A stretch of DNA of 60,216 nt from Glycomyces buryatensis (lineage in GTDB: Bacteria > Actinomycetota > Actinomycetes > Mycobacteriales > Micromonosporaceae): the NCBI RefSeq assembly GCF_004912275.1, contig NZ_STGY01000072.1, positions 159,323-219,538 of the forward strand, in the 5' to 3' direction. The number at the start of each line of letters is the position of its first letter. Position 1 is the first letter of the stretch. Positions 17,886 through 27,249 of the stretch are shown here, piece by piece. A program made the position numbers and the translations under genes. The notes beneath the pieces are model-generated. The model saw only the letters and a program-made list of their open reading frames with translations. It was not told where the DNA came from and made no database searches.

Positions 17886-18817
17886 CCGCCACCGACACCC
17901 GCCCCGCCGCCCGCCCGGCGCCGCCTCCCGCGCGCCGGACGCGCGCCCGTGCCCGCCGGCAGTGGGCGCCCTACCTCTTCATCTCACCGTTCTTCATACT
18001 GTTCACCCTGTTCATGCTCGTGCCCATCGGCGCCGGGATCTACCTGAGCTTCACCGACTGGGCCGGACTCGGCACCCCCGAGTTCATCGGAACGGCCAAC
18101 TACACCAGGCTCTTCCAGGACGAGAGCTTCGGCGCGTCCCTGGCCAACACCGGCTTCTACACCGTGTGCGCCCTGATCGTCGTGCTCCCCGCGTCGCTCA
18201 TGATCGCCCAGGCGCTCAACGCCCGCGGCCTGAAGCTGCGCGACTTCTTCCGCCTGGTCTACTTCATGCCGGTCGTCCTGTCGCCGATCATCATCGCCCT
18301 GATCTTCGGGCTTATCTTCGACGGCGAGTACGGCCTGTTCAACGCCGTCCTCGAGGCCCTGTTCGGCTTCGGCGGCGTCTCATGGCTCACCGATCCGCTG
18401 TGGGCCCGGATCGTGGTCGTGGTACTGGTCCTGTGGCGCTGGACCGGCTTCCTGACGATCTTCTTCCTGGCCGGTCTCCAGAACATCCCCCAGGAGCTGA
18501 ACGAGGCCGCACTGGTCGACGGCGCCGGACCGGTCCGCCGCTTCTTCTCCATCACCATCCCGATCCTGCACCCGGTCACCGCGTTCATCGCGGTCACCAT
18601 GCTCGTCAACACCGCCCAGATCTTCGAGGAGCCGTTCCTGCTCACCAACGGCGGGCCCGGCGAATCCACCCTGTCGATCTCGATGTTCGTCTACCGGGCC
18701 GCCTTCCTGCGCCAAGAACTCGGATACGCCGCGGCCGCGGGCGTGGTCATGTTCGTCATCGTCTTCGCGCTCGGCCGACTCAGTATCAGCGCCTTCGGCG
18801 TGGGGAGGAACCGATGA
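17882..18817 (+). CDS. CUT1 sugar ABC transporter permease (MalF/UgpA-like)
   Basis: The product has 311 aa. A basic N-terminal tail rich in Pro and Arg precedes six membrane helices (first YLFISPFFILFTLFMLVPIG). The EAA loop for the ATPase is visible as NEAALVDGAGPVRRFFSITIPIL. A TNGGPG motif, usual for this subunit, lies near the end. It pairs with the next gene to form the membrane channel. The start and stop are both coupled through ATGA overlaps. Confidence 0.94.
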   Translation: MTATDTRPAARPAPPPARRTRARARRQWAPYLFISPFFILFTLFMLVPIGAGIYLSFTDWAGLGTPEFIGTANYTRLFQDESFGASLANTGFYTVCALIVVLPASLMIAQALNARGLKLRDFFRLVYFMPVVLSPIIIALIFGLIFDGEYGLFNAVLEALFGFGGVSWLTDPLWARIVVVVLVLWRWTGFLTIFFLAGLQNIPQELNEAALVDGAGPVRRFFSITIPILHPVTAFIAVTMLVNTAQIFEEPFLLTNGGPGESTLSISMFVYRAAFLRQELGYAAAAGVVMFVIVFALGRLSISAFGVGRNR

Positions 18818-19674
18818 GCACCGCCGTCGAAACCCCGGGGGGCCGCCGTCCCCGCATCCGGCCCGCCCGCATCGGGCTATACGCGGTCCTGACCGCCCTG
18901 GCCCTGATCGCCTTCACCCCCCTGGTGTGGGCGCTGTCCTCGTCGTTCAAGGACCGCAGCGACATCTTCTCGTTCCCGCCGCGGCTGTGGCCCGACCCTG
19001 CCACGCTGGAGAACTACTCCAACCTGCTGGCCGACCAGCCGTTCTGGCGGTGGATGTTGGTCAGCACCGGCGTCGCGCTCGTCAGCATGATCGCGACCGT
19101 CTTCTTCTGCTCCCTGGCCGGATACGGATTCGCCAAGTACGAGTTCCGCGGCAAACGGATCCTGTTCGACATCATGTTCTCCTCGCTGGCGATCCCCTTC
19201 GCCGTCATCGTCGTCCCGCTGTTCATCCTGGTCGCCAAGCTCGGCCTGGCCCACCCGCTGTTCGCGCTGATCGTCCCGTGGGTGGCGCCGGCCTTCGGGA
19301 TTTTCATGATGCGCCAGTACACCGAGCAGGCCATCCCCGACGAACTGATCCACGCCGCCCGCATCGACGGCTGCTCGGAGTTCCGGATCTTCTGGAGCGT
19401 GGTGCTGCCGCTGCTGCGCCCCGCCGTCGGCGCGCTAGGGGTGTGGAGCTTCCTCAACGCCTACAACACACTGCTGTGGCCGCTGGTGATCGTCTCCGAA
19501 CCCGAGTACTACACCGTCCCTCTCGGACTCCAGGCGCTGTTCGGCGCCGAGGGACGCCAGTACGACCTGGTGCTGGCCGGCTCCATCCTGGCGGCGATCC
19601 CCGCGATCGTCGTGTTCATCCTGCTGCGCAAGCAGCTCGTCTCCGGCCTGACCGCCGGAGCGGTGAAGTCATGA
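18814..19674 (+). CDS. CUT1 sugar ABC transporter permease (MalG/UgpE-like)
   Basis: The product has 286 aa with six predicted helices. It has the EAA loop HAARIDGCSEFRIFWSVVLPLLRPA and the typical start of the second permease (LIAFTPLVWALSSSFKDRSDIF). With the preceding gene it forms the transport path. No ATP-binding subunit is encoded in this operon; CUT1 systems in actinobacteria commonly share one ATPase (MsiK type) encoded elsewhere. Both ends overlap neighbours by four bases. Confidence 0.94.
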   Translation: MSTAVETPGGRRPRIRPARIGLYAVLTALALIAFTPLVWALSSSFKDRSDIFSFPPRLWPDPATLENYSNLLADQPFWRWMLVSTGVALVSMIATVFFCSLAGYGFAKYEFRGKRILFDIMFSSLAIPFAVIVVPLFILVAKLGLAHPLFALIVPWVAPAFGIFMMRQYTEQAIPDELIHAARIDGCSEFRIFWSVVLPLLRPAVGALGVWSFLNAYNTLLWPLVIVSEPEYYTVPLGLQALFGAEGRQYDLVLAGSILAAIPAIVVFILLRKQLVSGLTAGAVKS

Positions 19675-20957
19675 CCGCCGATCAACAGGGAGCGACCGTG
19701 ATACCCGACCATCTGCCCGAGCGCCTGGCGATCTCCCTCTGGGACTTCTCCTGGTACGTGCGCACCGGGCCCGGCGAACCGTTCGCCGACCTCGACGCCG
19801 CCCTCGCCCGCGCGGTCGATCTCGGCTACAACGCCGTCCGGATCTGCGCGATGCCGTTCCTGCTCTTCAAATCCGGCCTCGACACCACCGCGCTTCGGCT
19901 GGAGCCCCTGGGCGGCGGCTACGGGTCCCGCGTGCGCTGGTATGACGTCGAGCAGCCCACCGTCATCGACGCCAAAGCCCGTCTGCTCGATCTATTCCGC
20001 GCCGCCGACCGGCACGGTATCAGCGTGATCGCCTCTTCCTGGGAGTATCAGCAGAGCCCGGCCTTCGCCGACGACCCCGCCTGGTATCGGGCACTCCACG
20101 CCGTCGACCCCGACGCGCGCCTCACCGTCCTCGGCGAGGCCATGGCCGACCTCGTGGACTTCGTCGCCGAACACGGCCTCGCACACGTCATCGCGTACAC
20201 GGAACTCCACAATGAAGTCCAGATCGGACACCTCACCGAGGGGCTGCGCGGCGCGGAGGACGCCGTGGTCGAACTCCAAGGCCGCCTTGAGAATGGGATA
20301 GCGGCCTTCCAGGCCCGGCACCCTGAAGTCCTCTGTGCCCCCAACTACGGCGGGGTGCCGGTCGGGGCGATGCGCGGCCTGCCGAGGAACGCCACCGCCT
20401 TGGCCGTTCACCCCTATGTATACGGCGTCCTGAACGACCTCGTGGAGGAGTTCGGCCTGCGCCGCCCCATCGCCGACTTCCCGCAGGAGCGTGCCGACGC
20501 CGAACTGCTCCGCCCGGGCGCGCCGCGCATCGCCGACTGGGTGCTGCCCGCCGGGAACGAGTGGAAGCTCCGGGCCTCGATCATGCAGCCCGCCGAGATC
20601 TACGTGCACGACTGGTGCGACCCGGCTAAGTTCGACCGCTGGCTCTACGACCGCTACGGCGCGCACCGCCTCGCCATGGCCGTTCAGCTGCGCGACTGGA
20701 TCGACGTGGCCGCCGACTACGCCGCCCGCCTCGGCATCCCGCTGGTCTTCGGCGAGGGCTGGGTCGGCTACACGCCGCGCGACGCCCGCTTCGAAGAGGG
20801 CCCGGTCGGCACCCAGATCTGCCGCGACGCCATCGCCCACTCCGTCCGCGTCGGCGCCTGGGGCTCCCTGGTGTGCTCCAACGCCGCCCCGCAGCACGCC
20901 ATGTGGGCCGACGAAGCCCTCCAGCGCGAATGCAACGCGTTGCTGCGCAAGGGATGA
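19671..20957 (+). CDS. GH5-like (clan GH-A) glycoside hydrolase
   Basis: The product has 428 aa with no signal peptide. It is a TIM-barrel of the clan GH-A kind: ISLWDFSWYV at the first strand, Glu182 in TELHNEVQ as likely acid/base, and Glu362 in VFGEGWVGY as likely nucleophile. It resembles proteins called cellulase-like sugar-binding hydrolases; the exact family and substrate are not certain. It is the last gene of the operon, start overlapping the permease stop, and probably trims an imported oligosaccharide in the cytoplasm. Confidence 0.78.
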   Translation: MTADQQGATVIPDHLPERLAISLWDFSWYVRTGPGEPFADLDAALARAVDLGYNAVRICAMPFLLFKSGLDTTALRLEPLGGGYGSRVRWYDVEQPTVIDAKARLLDLFRAADRHGISVIASSWEYQQSPAFADDPAWYRALHAVDPDARLTVLGEAMADLVDFVAEHGLAHVIAYTELHNEVQIGHLTEGLRGAEDAVVELQGRLENGIAAFQARHPEVLCAPNYGGVPVGAMRGLPRNATALAVHPYVYGVLNDLVEEFGLRRPIADFPQERADAELLRPGAPRIADWVLPAGNEWKLRASIMQPAEIYVHDWCDPAKFDRWLYDRYGAHRLAMAVQLRDWIDVAADYAARLGIPLVFGEGWVGYTPRDARFEEGPVGTQICRDAIAHSVRVGAWGSLVCSNAAPQHAMWADEALQRECNALLRKG

Positions 20958-21058
20958 CACAGTCCAGGAGCGCCTATCCAGCCGCCCCACCGCTGGAGGC
21001 CGATGCGCGGGTCGACCAGGTCGTCGCCGCATCGAAGAGCACCGGTCTACCGCACCGT

Positions 21059-21571
21059 TCACCCGGCGGGCGTCGCCGCTGCCGCGGTCAGCAGGGCGCT
21101 GATCGTGAAGAGGACGACGAAGCTCAGCTGCGAGACCTGTCCCGCCAGGACCCACTTCGCCATGAGGTTGTTGCCGTGGCGAAGGGAGGCGATCTCCGCG
21201 ACCCGCAGTTTCGCCACCAGGTTCCGGGCGTCGACGTGGTCGTCTCCCCAATGCTCGCCGAGCATGAGCGACAGAGTGGAGCCGTCGGCGACGCGGTACC
21301 GGTAGGCGCGTCCGGCCCAAATCCCGGCGGCCACCGCGGCGACCAGTGCCGCCAGCGCGATGACGTACCCGGCCTGGAGCCACCCGGGGACCGCGACCGG
21401 TTGCGAGAACTGCGTGAAGACGGCGATGCCGGTCATCAGCGTCAGGAGCACGGCCGAGGAGCTGACCAGCCATTGCGACCGGCCCTGCAGGTTGTCCCGT
21501 CGGCGGTGTTCCTCGCCGAGTTCGGACGCGATGTAGTCGGCGTACGCTTCGCCTTGCTGCGGGTCGCTCAC
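21059..21571 (-). CDS. Small three-helix membrane protein, possible effector partner of the CHAT protein
   Basis: The product has 170 aa from a GTG at 21571 that overlaps the stop of the upstream gene (GTGA). A charged amphipathic N-terminus (YADYIASELGEEHRRRDNLQ) leads into membrane helices at about 33-54, 62-85 and 145-165. The layout of a soluble tail with three helices resembles SLATT- or Pycsar-type membrane effectors of bacterial conflict systems, but I see no diagnostic motif. It forms a two-gene minus-strand unit that diverges from the TPR-CHAT gene. Function unknown; the effector idea rests on topology and context. Confidence 0.65.
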   Translation of the reverse strand: MSDPQQGEAYADYIASELGEEHRRRDNLQGRSQWLVSSSAVLLTLMTGIAVFTQFSQPVAVPGWLQAGYVIALAALVAAVAAGIWAGRAYRYRVADGSTLSLMLGEHWGDDHVDARNLVAKLRVAEIASLRHGNNLMAKWVLAGQVSQLSFVVLFTISALLTAAAATPAG

Positions 21572-21768
21572 TCCGGTCGTCCCGTATCCGGTGACCTTCT
21601 GCGCCTTCGCGGCTCCAATGGGATGGCGGGCTGCTCGCTGCCAGTGCCTCGGACCTCCTCGGTCTTCAGCCAGGACGAGTCGGGCGGCGGCTTCGGCGCA
21701 GGTTCGGGTTCGGGCGCATCCGGGGCGGTCTGCGCCTCGGGCGGCGGACCCTCAGCGTTGCTGGGCAT
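21568..21768 (-). CDS. Small proline-rich hypothetical protein
   Basis: The product has 66 aa from the ATG at 21768, chosen because longer in-frame starts would run into the divergent CHAT gene. It is low-complexity: a Pro/Glu/Ala-rich first half (APEPEPAPKPPPDSS after a short lead) and an Arg cluster (RRRRR) near the end. Its stop overlaps the GTG of the membrane-protein gene, so the two are probably translated together. It may be a linker-like or partner peptide. It could also be non-coding sequence between divergent promoters, hence the modest confidence. Confidence 0.45.
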   Translation of the reverse strand: MPSNAEGPPPEAQTAPDAPEPEPAPKPPPDSSWLKTEEVRGTGSEQPAIPLEPRRRRRSPDTGRPE

Positions 21769-21832
21769 CCACCAATCGTAGCCCCGGCACTCTAGTCTGG
21801 AACGGAACTCCCTTACTCCCCAAGGACTTCCC

Positions 21833-24800
21833 ATGGCGTCAGTGCCCGAGTTGATCGAGTGGTTGGAAAGCCGGCTCGACGACTTCCCCGGCGGCGACCC
21901 GCGACAGGTGCTCGATGAGCGGGTCCTGGCGGTCGCCGACGAGTTGCGCGCGCGGCGCATCACCGACATCGAACTGGCGGGTTCGGCCTGCACTGCGATC
22001 GCGACGCTGCACATGTACAGGGCTTCGAAGTTGGAGGAGAATGAGAGTCTCGCGGAGATGACTCGGTCCGCCGGGCTCTGGGCGACGATCGCGCAGATCC
22101 GCCCGGACCTGGTACCACCGGACATTCGGAGGTTTATCGAGCTGGAGAGCGACCCGCAAGCGCCAGCGGAGTCACGCGTGCGCGACTTGCGCGACTATGC
22201 GATCGACTCCCGCGACGCGGCCGCGCTGAGCCTCGCCGCCGCGCTGTTCCGGGGGCTCGTCACGCACCCGAACGGCGCCCGCCTCGAAGACCTGGCCTCA
22301 ATGGCCGAGATCCTTTGGGCGCGTGTCGAACTCGTGCGAGACATCGAGGACCTGGACGAGGCCGTCGCCATCGGCCGGGTCTGGCTCGACAACACCCCCG
22401 AGTTGCACGTCGAGCGCGCCTTCCGCCTGTGGCGGCTCGGTCTGGCAGAGTTCGTCGGCTCGCTCATGCTCGGTGATCCGGGCCGTCTCGACGAGGCGAT
22501 CGCCTGTCACCGTGCCGCCGTCGCAACCGCATCCGGCGATGACCCGCAGCGCCAGTCGTACTTCTCCGACCTTGCTCTGGCCCTGAACCAGCGCGCCACC
22601 ATCACGAACCGCATCGAGCACGTCGATGCCGCCGTCAACGGCTGGATGACTGCGCTGGAAAACGCCCCGTCCGGCCACAGCGATTGCGGCCCTTACCAGT
22701 ACAACCTCGGCACGATGCTCTGGCGGCGATTCGAGGCAGCAGGGGAACCGACCGACCTCGATGCCGCCCTCGCGTCGTGGAGCGCGGCGCTCGACCACTT
22801 CCCGGTGGGGCACCGGTCCCACGGCACGGTGGCCTCGCTGTTGGCAGTGACGCTTCGGGTCCGGGCGGATCGCAACGGCACCGTCGGCGACGCCGACGAA
22901 GCCATCCGCATACTGCGGACGCTCATCGACGGCGGCGGCTCCGGCGAGGACCCGGCGAAGCTCCTTTCCAGCCTGGGCAATGCGCAGTCGACCCGGTACG
23001 ACCTCGCCGGGGATGAGAACGACCTGGAACAGGCCGTCGCGGCCGGCAGGAGCGCGGTCGACCAGACGCCTCCGGACTCGCCGTTCCTGTGCCATCGGAC
23101 CTCCAATCTCTCCGCGTCCCTGAGGACAAAATACCGACGCACTTCGCGACTCCGCGACATCGCCGAGGCCGCCGATCTGGCCCGCATCTCGGTGCGCTCC
23201 ATGCCGGCCGACATGCAGGCTCCCGGACCGATACTGTCGAACGCGGGGAACGCACTGCGCGAACTGGCCGAGCGAGCCGGCGACCCCGCCGACCTCGAAA
23301 CGGCGACGGCCCTGCTCCGGAAAGCGGTCGACTCGTTCCACCCCACCGACTACCAACGAGCGGCGGCGCTCTTCAACCTGACGATCACCCTCGAATACCG
23401 GGCCGAACGGACCGGTGACCTGGAGATCCTCGACGAAGCCGTGGCGATCGGGCGGCAGGCCGTCCGAGAGACGCACGATGGCGGCCCCTACCTGGCAGGC
23501 CATTTCGCCAACCTGGCCTCCGCGTTCCGGAGGAGATACCAGCTCACCGGTGATGCGAGTGATCTGGACGAGGCCGTCGACGCCGCCGACGAGGCGCTGA
23601 ACCGAACTCCCGTGACACACCGGGCCCGGGCCACTCGTGCGCATACCCTCTCCTCCGTACTCGTCACGAGATATCAACGGTTCGGGGAGCGCGACGCGCT
23701 CGATGAGGCCATCCTCCTGGGTTGCGAGGCGATCGACCTGACCCATGCCGGGCACGTTGGTTACTCGGTGATACACACCAACCTCGCCAGCGCGTACCTC
23801 GAGCGATACCTGAGCGTCGGGGACGCCGAACGCGACCTCGCCGATCTGGAGGCGGCCGTGTCCCTGGCACACGAAGCGGTGTCCGCGACCCCTGAGGATG
23901 ATCCGCTCCGCGCGGTCCCGCTCATGAACCTCGGAGTAATGATCTATCAGCGGTTCACGACACTATCCGATGAGGATGATTTGGAACGGGCTACCGCGCT
24001 GGCGCGTGAGGCCCTCGACAGTGCCCCGGAGGACGGCCCGGAACGCGCGAATATTTTCTTGCTGCTCGGCAAGGTCCTGGGCGATCGGTTCTACTCGAAC
24101 GGCGACGAGGCTTCCGGTTCGGAGGCCGCCGCGAGTTTTGCCGCGGCGGCGGCGATCCCGACCGGGCCGGTCGCGCTTCGCGTCAGTGCGGCCTTCGTCG
24201 CGGCCACACTCCTGATGCTCCAAGACCGATCGCGCTCGGCGCAAGCGCTACCGCTGCTTCGGGAGGCGGTGGAGCTCCTGCCGAGGATGGCACGGCACAG
24301 CCTTGATCGCGGCGACCGCCGGCACCTGCTCGAAAACGACGCCGCGACCGTTGCCGTGGACGCAGCCGCATGTGCGCTGAACGCCGGCGACCCGGCCGAA
24401 GCGGTGCGGTTGCTGGAGCAGGGCCGGGGCATCGTGTGGGGACAGCTGCTCGATCTGCGCTCGGATCGGGACCTACTGCTTACGGCACATCCGAAGCTCG
24501 CCGCCGAGCTCGAACGCTGCCTCGCGGTCCTCGATCCCGCCGGTGCCGACGCTCCATTGAGCCCCATCCCTGAATCGTTGGGGCGCTTCCACATCGATCA
24601 GTCCGAAGCCGTTCGCCGCCTTGACGACCTGGTGGCTCGCGTCCGCGCCCTGCCGCCGACCGAGCGATTCCCGGACCCGGAGGAGTTCATGGGCCCGCCG
24701 AGGCTCGCGCACCTCATGCCGCCCCAAGACGCCGGCCCGGTCGTGATCCTCAATGCGAGCCGCTGGCGCTGCGACGCCCTGGTGGTGTCCCCGTCCGGTA

Positions 24801-25783
24801 TCGCCGTCGTGCCAATGCCGTTCAACCAGCCCGAGCTCGCGGAGGAGACGAATCGGTACTTGAACGCGTTGCGCCGCAATACGGGCCCGGTCCGCGACCC
24901 GGAACTGGAGACCGAGGCCAATCGGGTTCTGGAGTGGCTGTGGGACCACGTCGCCGAACCGGTGCTCGACCACCTCGGCTTCGTGCCCAAGCGATCCGAT
25001 CTCCCGCGGATCTGGTGGTGCCCCACCGGACCGCTGACCCTCCTGCCCGTCCACGCCGCCGGATACCACGACCGCGACGACGGCAGCACGGTGCTCGACC
25101 GCGCCGTCTCCTCCTACACCCCGACGCTTCGCGCGCTGGCGCACGCGCGCTCGATAACCGTCCCCGACCGGATTCCCACTCCGCTGCTGGTGTCGATCGC
25201 CGACACCCCGGGTCCGTTCGCGAAACTGCCGGGCGTCGCGAAGGAGCAGCGCATGTTCACCGAGCACTTCGGGTCCGAAGCGGTCACCTCGCTGTCCGAG
25301 TCCGAAGCGACCCGTGACGCGATCATCGCGGGCCTCGGCGCCCACTCGATGGTGCACATCGCCTCGCATGGCATCCAGGATTTGAGCCGTCCCGCCGACG
25401 GAGGGCTCGTGCCCTTCGACTGGGAAACGGCCGGGCTGGTCCGCGTCGACGACCTCGCGCAGATCACTCCGGGGCCTCGGAGCCTCGCCTTCCTGTCGGC
25501 CTGCCAGACCGCCACCGGCGGTGCGGTGAACCTCGACGAGGCGATGAATATCGCGGCCGCCATGCAGTACGTCGGATGGCCGCACGTGGTCGGAACACTG
25601 TGGACGATTTTCGACGGAGCCGCCTCGCTCGTGGCCGGGCGCTTCTACGGGCAGGTGATCCGCGACGGACAGGTCGACCTGTCGGCCAGTGCCTTCGCCC
25701 TGCACGAGGCCGTCCGCGCGCTTCGGGCGGAGGCGCCTCGCGACGCCGCATACTGGGCCCGGTTCGTACACCTCGGACCTTGA
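21833..25783 (+). CDS. TPR-CHAT caspase-like protein
   Basis: The product has 1316 aa, cytoplasmic. The first 1000 or so residues are degenerate helical repeats of about 48-50 aa in the TPR style (DLDEAVDAADEAL, NLASAFRRRYQLTGD). The C-terminal 300 residues are a CHAT domain (caspase HetF associated with TPRs). The protease dyad is visible as His1179 in HIASHGIQD and Cys1224 in FLSACQTATGG, followed by the usual GWPHVVGTLW segment. CHAT proteins are cysteine proteases; several act in bacterial immunity and programmed death, and others are uncharacterised. AAGGA lies seven bases before the ATG. It is divergent by 64 bases from the small membrane-protein pair and followed by five small genes in the same direction. 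Confidence 0.9.
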   Translation: MASVPELIEWLESRLDDFPGGDPRQVLDERVLAVADELRARRITDIELAGSACTAIATLHMYRASKLEENESLAEMTRSAGLWATIAQIRPDLVPPDIRRFIELESDPQAPAESRVRDLRDYAIDSRDAAALSLAAALFRGLVTHPNGARLEDLASMAEILWARVELVRDIEDLDEAVAIGRVWLDNTPELHVERAFRLWRLGLAEFVGSLMLGDPGRLDEAIACHRAAVATASGDDPQRQSYFSDLALALNQRATITNRIEHVDAAVNGWMTALENAPSGHSDCGPYQYNLGTMLWRRFEAAGEPTDLDAALASWSAALDHFPVGHRSHGTVASLLAVTLRVRADRNGTVGDADEAIRILRTLIDGGGSGEDPAKLLSSLGNAQSTRYDLAGDENDLEQAVAAGRSAVDQTPPDSPFLCHRTSNLSASLRTKYRRTSRLRDIAEAADLARISVRSMPADMQAPGPILSNAGNALRELAERAGDPADLETATALLRKAVDSFHPTDYQRAAALFNLTITLEYRAERTGDLEILDEAVAIGRQAVRETHDGGPYLAGHFANLASAFRRRYQLTGDASDLDEAVDAADEALNRTPVTHRARATRAHTLSSVLVTRYQRFGERDALDEAILLGCEAIDLTHAGHVGYSVIHTNLASAYLERYLSVGDAERDLADLEAAVSLAHEAVSATPEDDPLRAVPLMNLGVMIYQRFTTLSDEDDLERATALAREALDSAPEDGPERANIFLLLGKVLGDRFYSNGDEASGSEAAASFAAAAAIPTGPVALRVSAAFVAATLLMLQDRSRSAQALPLLREAVELLPRMARHSLDRGDRRHLLENDAATVAVDAAACALNAGDPAEAVRLLEQGRGIVWGQLLDLRSDRDLLLTAHPKLAAELERCLAVLDPAGADAPLSPIPESLGRFHIDQSEAVRRLDDLVARVRALPPTERFPDPEEFMGPPRLAHLMPPQDAGPVVILNASRWRCDALVVSPSGIAVVPMPFNQPELAEETNRYLNALRRNTGPVRDPELETEANRVLEWLWDHVAEPVLDHLGFVPKRSDLPRIWWCPTGPLTLLPVHAAGYHDRDDGSTVLDRAVSSYTPTLRALAHARSITVPDRIPTPLLVSIADTPGPFAKLPGVAKEQRMFTEHFGSEAVTSLSESEATRDAIIAGLGAHSMVHIASHGIQDLSRPADGGLVPFDWETAGLVRVDDLAQITPGPRSLAFLSACQTATGGAVNLDEAMNIAAAMQYVGWPHVVGTLWTIFDGAASLVAGRFYGQVIRDGQVDLSASAFALHEAVRALRAEAPRDAAYWARFVHLGP

Positions 25784-25829
25784 GGGGGTCCGGTACGGGA
25801 CGGAAGCGGTGCAATCGAAAGGAGCAGCG

Positions 25830-26420
25830 GTGTCGGACGAATTCATGGCCTGGTTCCTGCGCGGACCGGTCCATGCGCAGCTTGTCAGGTGGCTGACCGG
25901 GACAGGCGCGGTCCTGTCCATGCCGGGTTCCCACGACGAGGTAAGCATCCTCGACTTTGAAGGCACCCAGGAGTTCGTCACGCGGGAGGCGTTCATGTCC
26001 TGGTTGGAGGGCGTCGAGCCTTCGCTGACCTTTCAGATGTGGTTCACCCGCTCGGATGACCTGACCGTCACCCTCCGGCGCCGTCTCGGCCACGGCTCGC
26101 CGTCCGGCGAGTTCTACGGTGTCTACTGCTACCTGGACGGACTCACGACCGAGCAGATGGACTCGGCGGTAGCCGGTACGGATCGGCTCCTGGAAGAGCG
26201 ACCGGAAGACGTCGTTGGAATCGTCGTCGACAGGCGAGGTGTCACGGCCGATTTCGACTGGGACGCGTTCATGAGCGGGAGCGGCGAGACTCCGCCGCTC
26301 CCGGACCTACTGGTCGTGTCGAGGCAGCATGTCGAGACGGCGTTCGAGGACTGGGGCGACTGGTCTCTCGGCGAACCAGCGCCCGCCCTCGCGACGCTTC
26401 GTGGCATCGGCCGCTCATGA
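25830..26420 (+). CDS. Hypothetical acidic protein in the CHAT cluster
   Basis: The product has 196 aa from a GTG at 25830 with AAAGGAG five bases upstream; longer in-frame starts overlap the CHAT gene and have no ribosome site. It is acidic, soluble and has no signal or membrane helix (starts SDEFMAWFLRG; middle ERPEDVVGIVVDRRG). I do not recognise the family. Its size, acidity and position 46 bases after the CHAT stop are like immunity or sensor proteins of conflict loci. The stop overlaps the next ATG by four bases. Confidence 0.7.
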   Translation: MSDEFMAWFLRGPVHAQLVRWLTGTGAVLSMPGSHDEVSILDFEGTQEFVTREAFMSWLEGVEPSLTFQMWFTRSDDLTVTLRRRLGHGSPSGEFYGVYCYLDGLTTEQMDSAVAGTDRLLEERPEDVVGIVVDRRGVTADFDWDAFMSGSGETPPLPDLLVVSRQHVETAFEDWGDWSLGEPAPALATLRGIGRS

Positions 26421-26761
26421 CCAACGCGATGCCACCACCGACACCGGAGGATCTCGGCGCCGCTCCCCTGTGGGAGAACTACATCATCGCGCAGGCGACG
26501 CAAGCGTCACTCGGGCTCATTCCGCGCAATGCCCTGGCACTGGGAGTCACAGTGGATGGTCTCGACGTGACCGTGACATGCCAGTTGCAAGCGATCACCC
26601 GCGCAGACAAGGAAGATCTACGCGAGATCGCTCAGGAACTGACCCTGTTGCTGGGAGCGCACGTCAATGTCACCTCCGCCCATCACATCCTCGAGTCGCC
26701 GGTCATAACCCCTCACGACGCAGCGAGCTGGATCTTTGTCGCGCGAGCTGATGCCGCATGA
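26417..26761 (+). CDS. Hypothetical small protein in the CHAT cluster
   Basis: The product has 114 aa. Start and stop both overlap neighbours as ATGA, which supports a true gene in one operon. It has one compact alpha/beta pattern (GVTVDGLDVTVTCQLQAI, then REIAQELTLLLGAHVNV) and no motif I can name. Small proteins of this kind are often immunity-like or accessory factors; nothing here proves a role. Confidence 0.68.
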   Translation: MTNAMPPPTPEDLGAAPLWENYIIAQATQASLGLIPRNALALGVTVDGLDVTVTCQLQAITRADKEDLREIAQELTLLLGAHVNVTSAHHILESPVITPHDAASWIFVARADAA

Positions 26762-27249
26762 CCATCGCCGGATTCCTCGCGGCGTCGGACCGGTACACCG
26801 GCCCCGAGCTCACCTCGGACATGGTGTCGACGGCGGAGAGCTCGCTCGGCTATACCTTGCCGCAGTCACTGGTCGCTCTCCTGGACGATTGCAACGGGGG
26901 CGTCCCGGCGCGGCGCTGCTATCCGATCTCCTCCCCCACCTCGTGGGCCGACGACCACATCGAGATCAAGGCGATCCTCGGCATCGGCGGCGGACACGGC
27001 CTCCACAGCGACTCAGGGTTCGACAGCGAGTACATGATCAGTGAGTGGGAGTATCCGGCGATCGGCATCGTGCTATGCGCCATGCCGTCGGGCGGCCATG
27101 ACGCGGTCATGCTGGACTACAGCGAAGCCGGTCGGCACAGCGAGCCGTCGGTGGCGTATATCGACGAGAATCGCGTTCCTCAGCGGATCGCGTCGTCGTT
27201 CTCCGAATTCATCACGGGTCTCCGGGATAGCGATGAATTCGGCAGCTGA
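26758..27249 (+). CDS. SMI1/KNR4 (SUKH) family protein
   Basis: The product has 163 aa. It shows the SUKH order: LGYTLPQSLVALLDDCNGG near the N-terminus, a central WEYPAIGIVLCAMPSGGHDAVMLDY strand pair, and the C-terminal SFSEFITGL helix. SUKH proteins are the largest group of immunity proteins against bacterial polymorphic toxins, and some serve in other protein-protein roles. No toxin is seen beside it. It overlaps the preceding gene by four bases and the next by 17. Confidence 0.85.
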   Translation: MTIAGFLAASDRYTGPELTSDMVSTAESSLGYTLPQSLVALLDDCNGGVPARRCYPISSPTSWADDHIEIKAILGIGGGHGLHSDSGFDSEYMISEWEYPAIGIVLCAMPSGGHDAVMLDYSEAGRHSEPSVAYIDENRVPQRIASSFSEFITGLRDSDEFGS

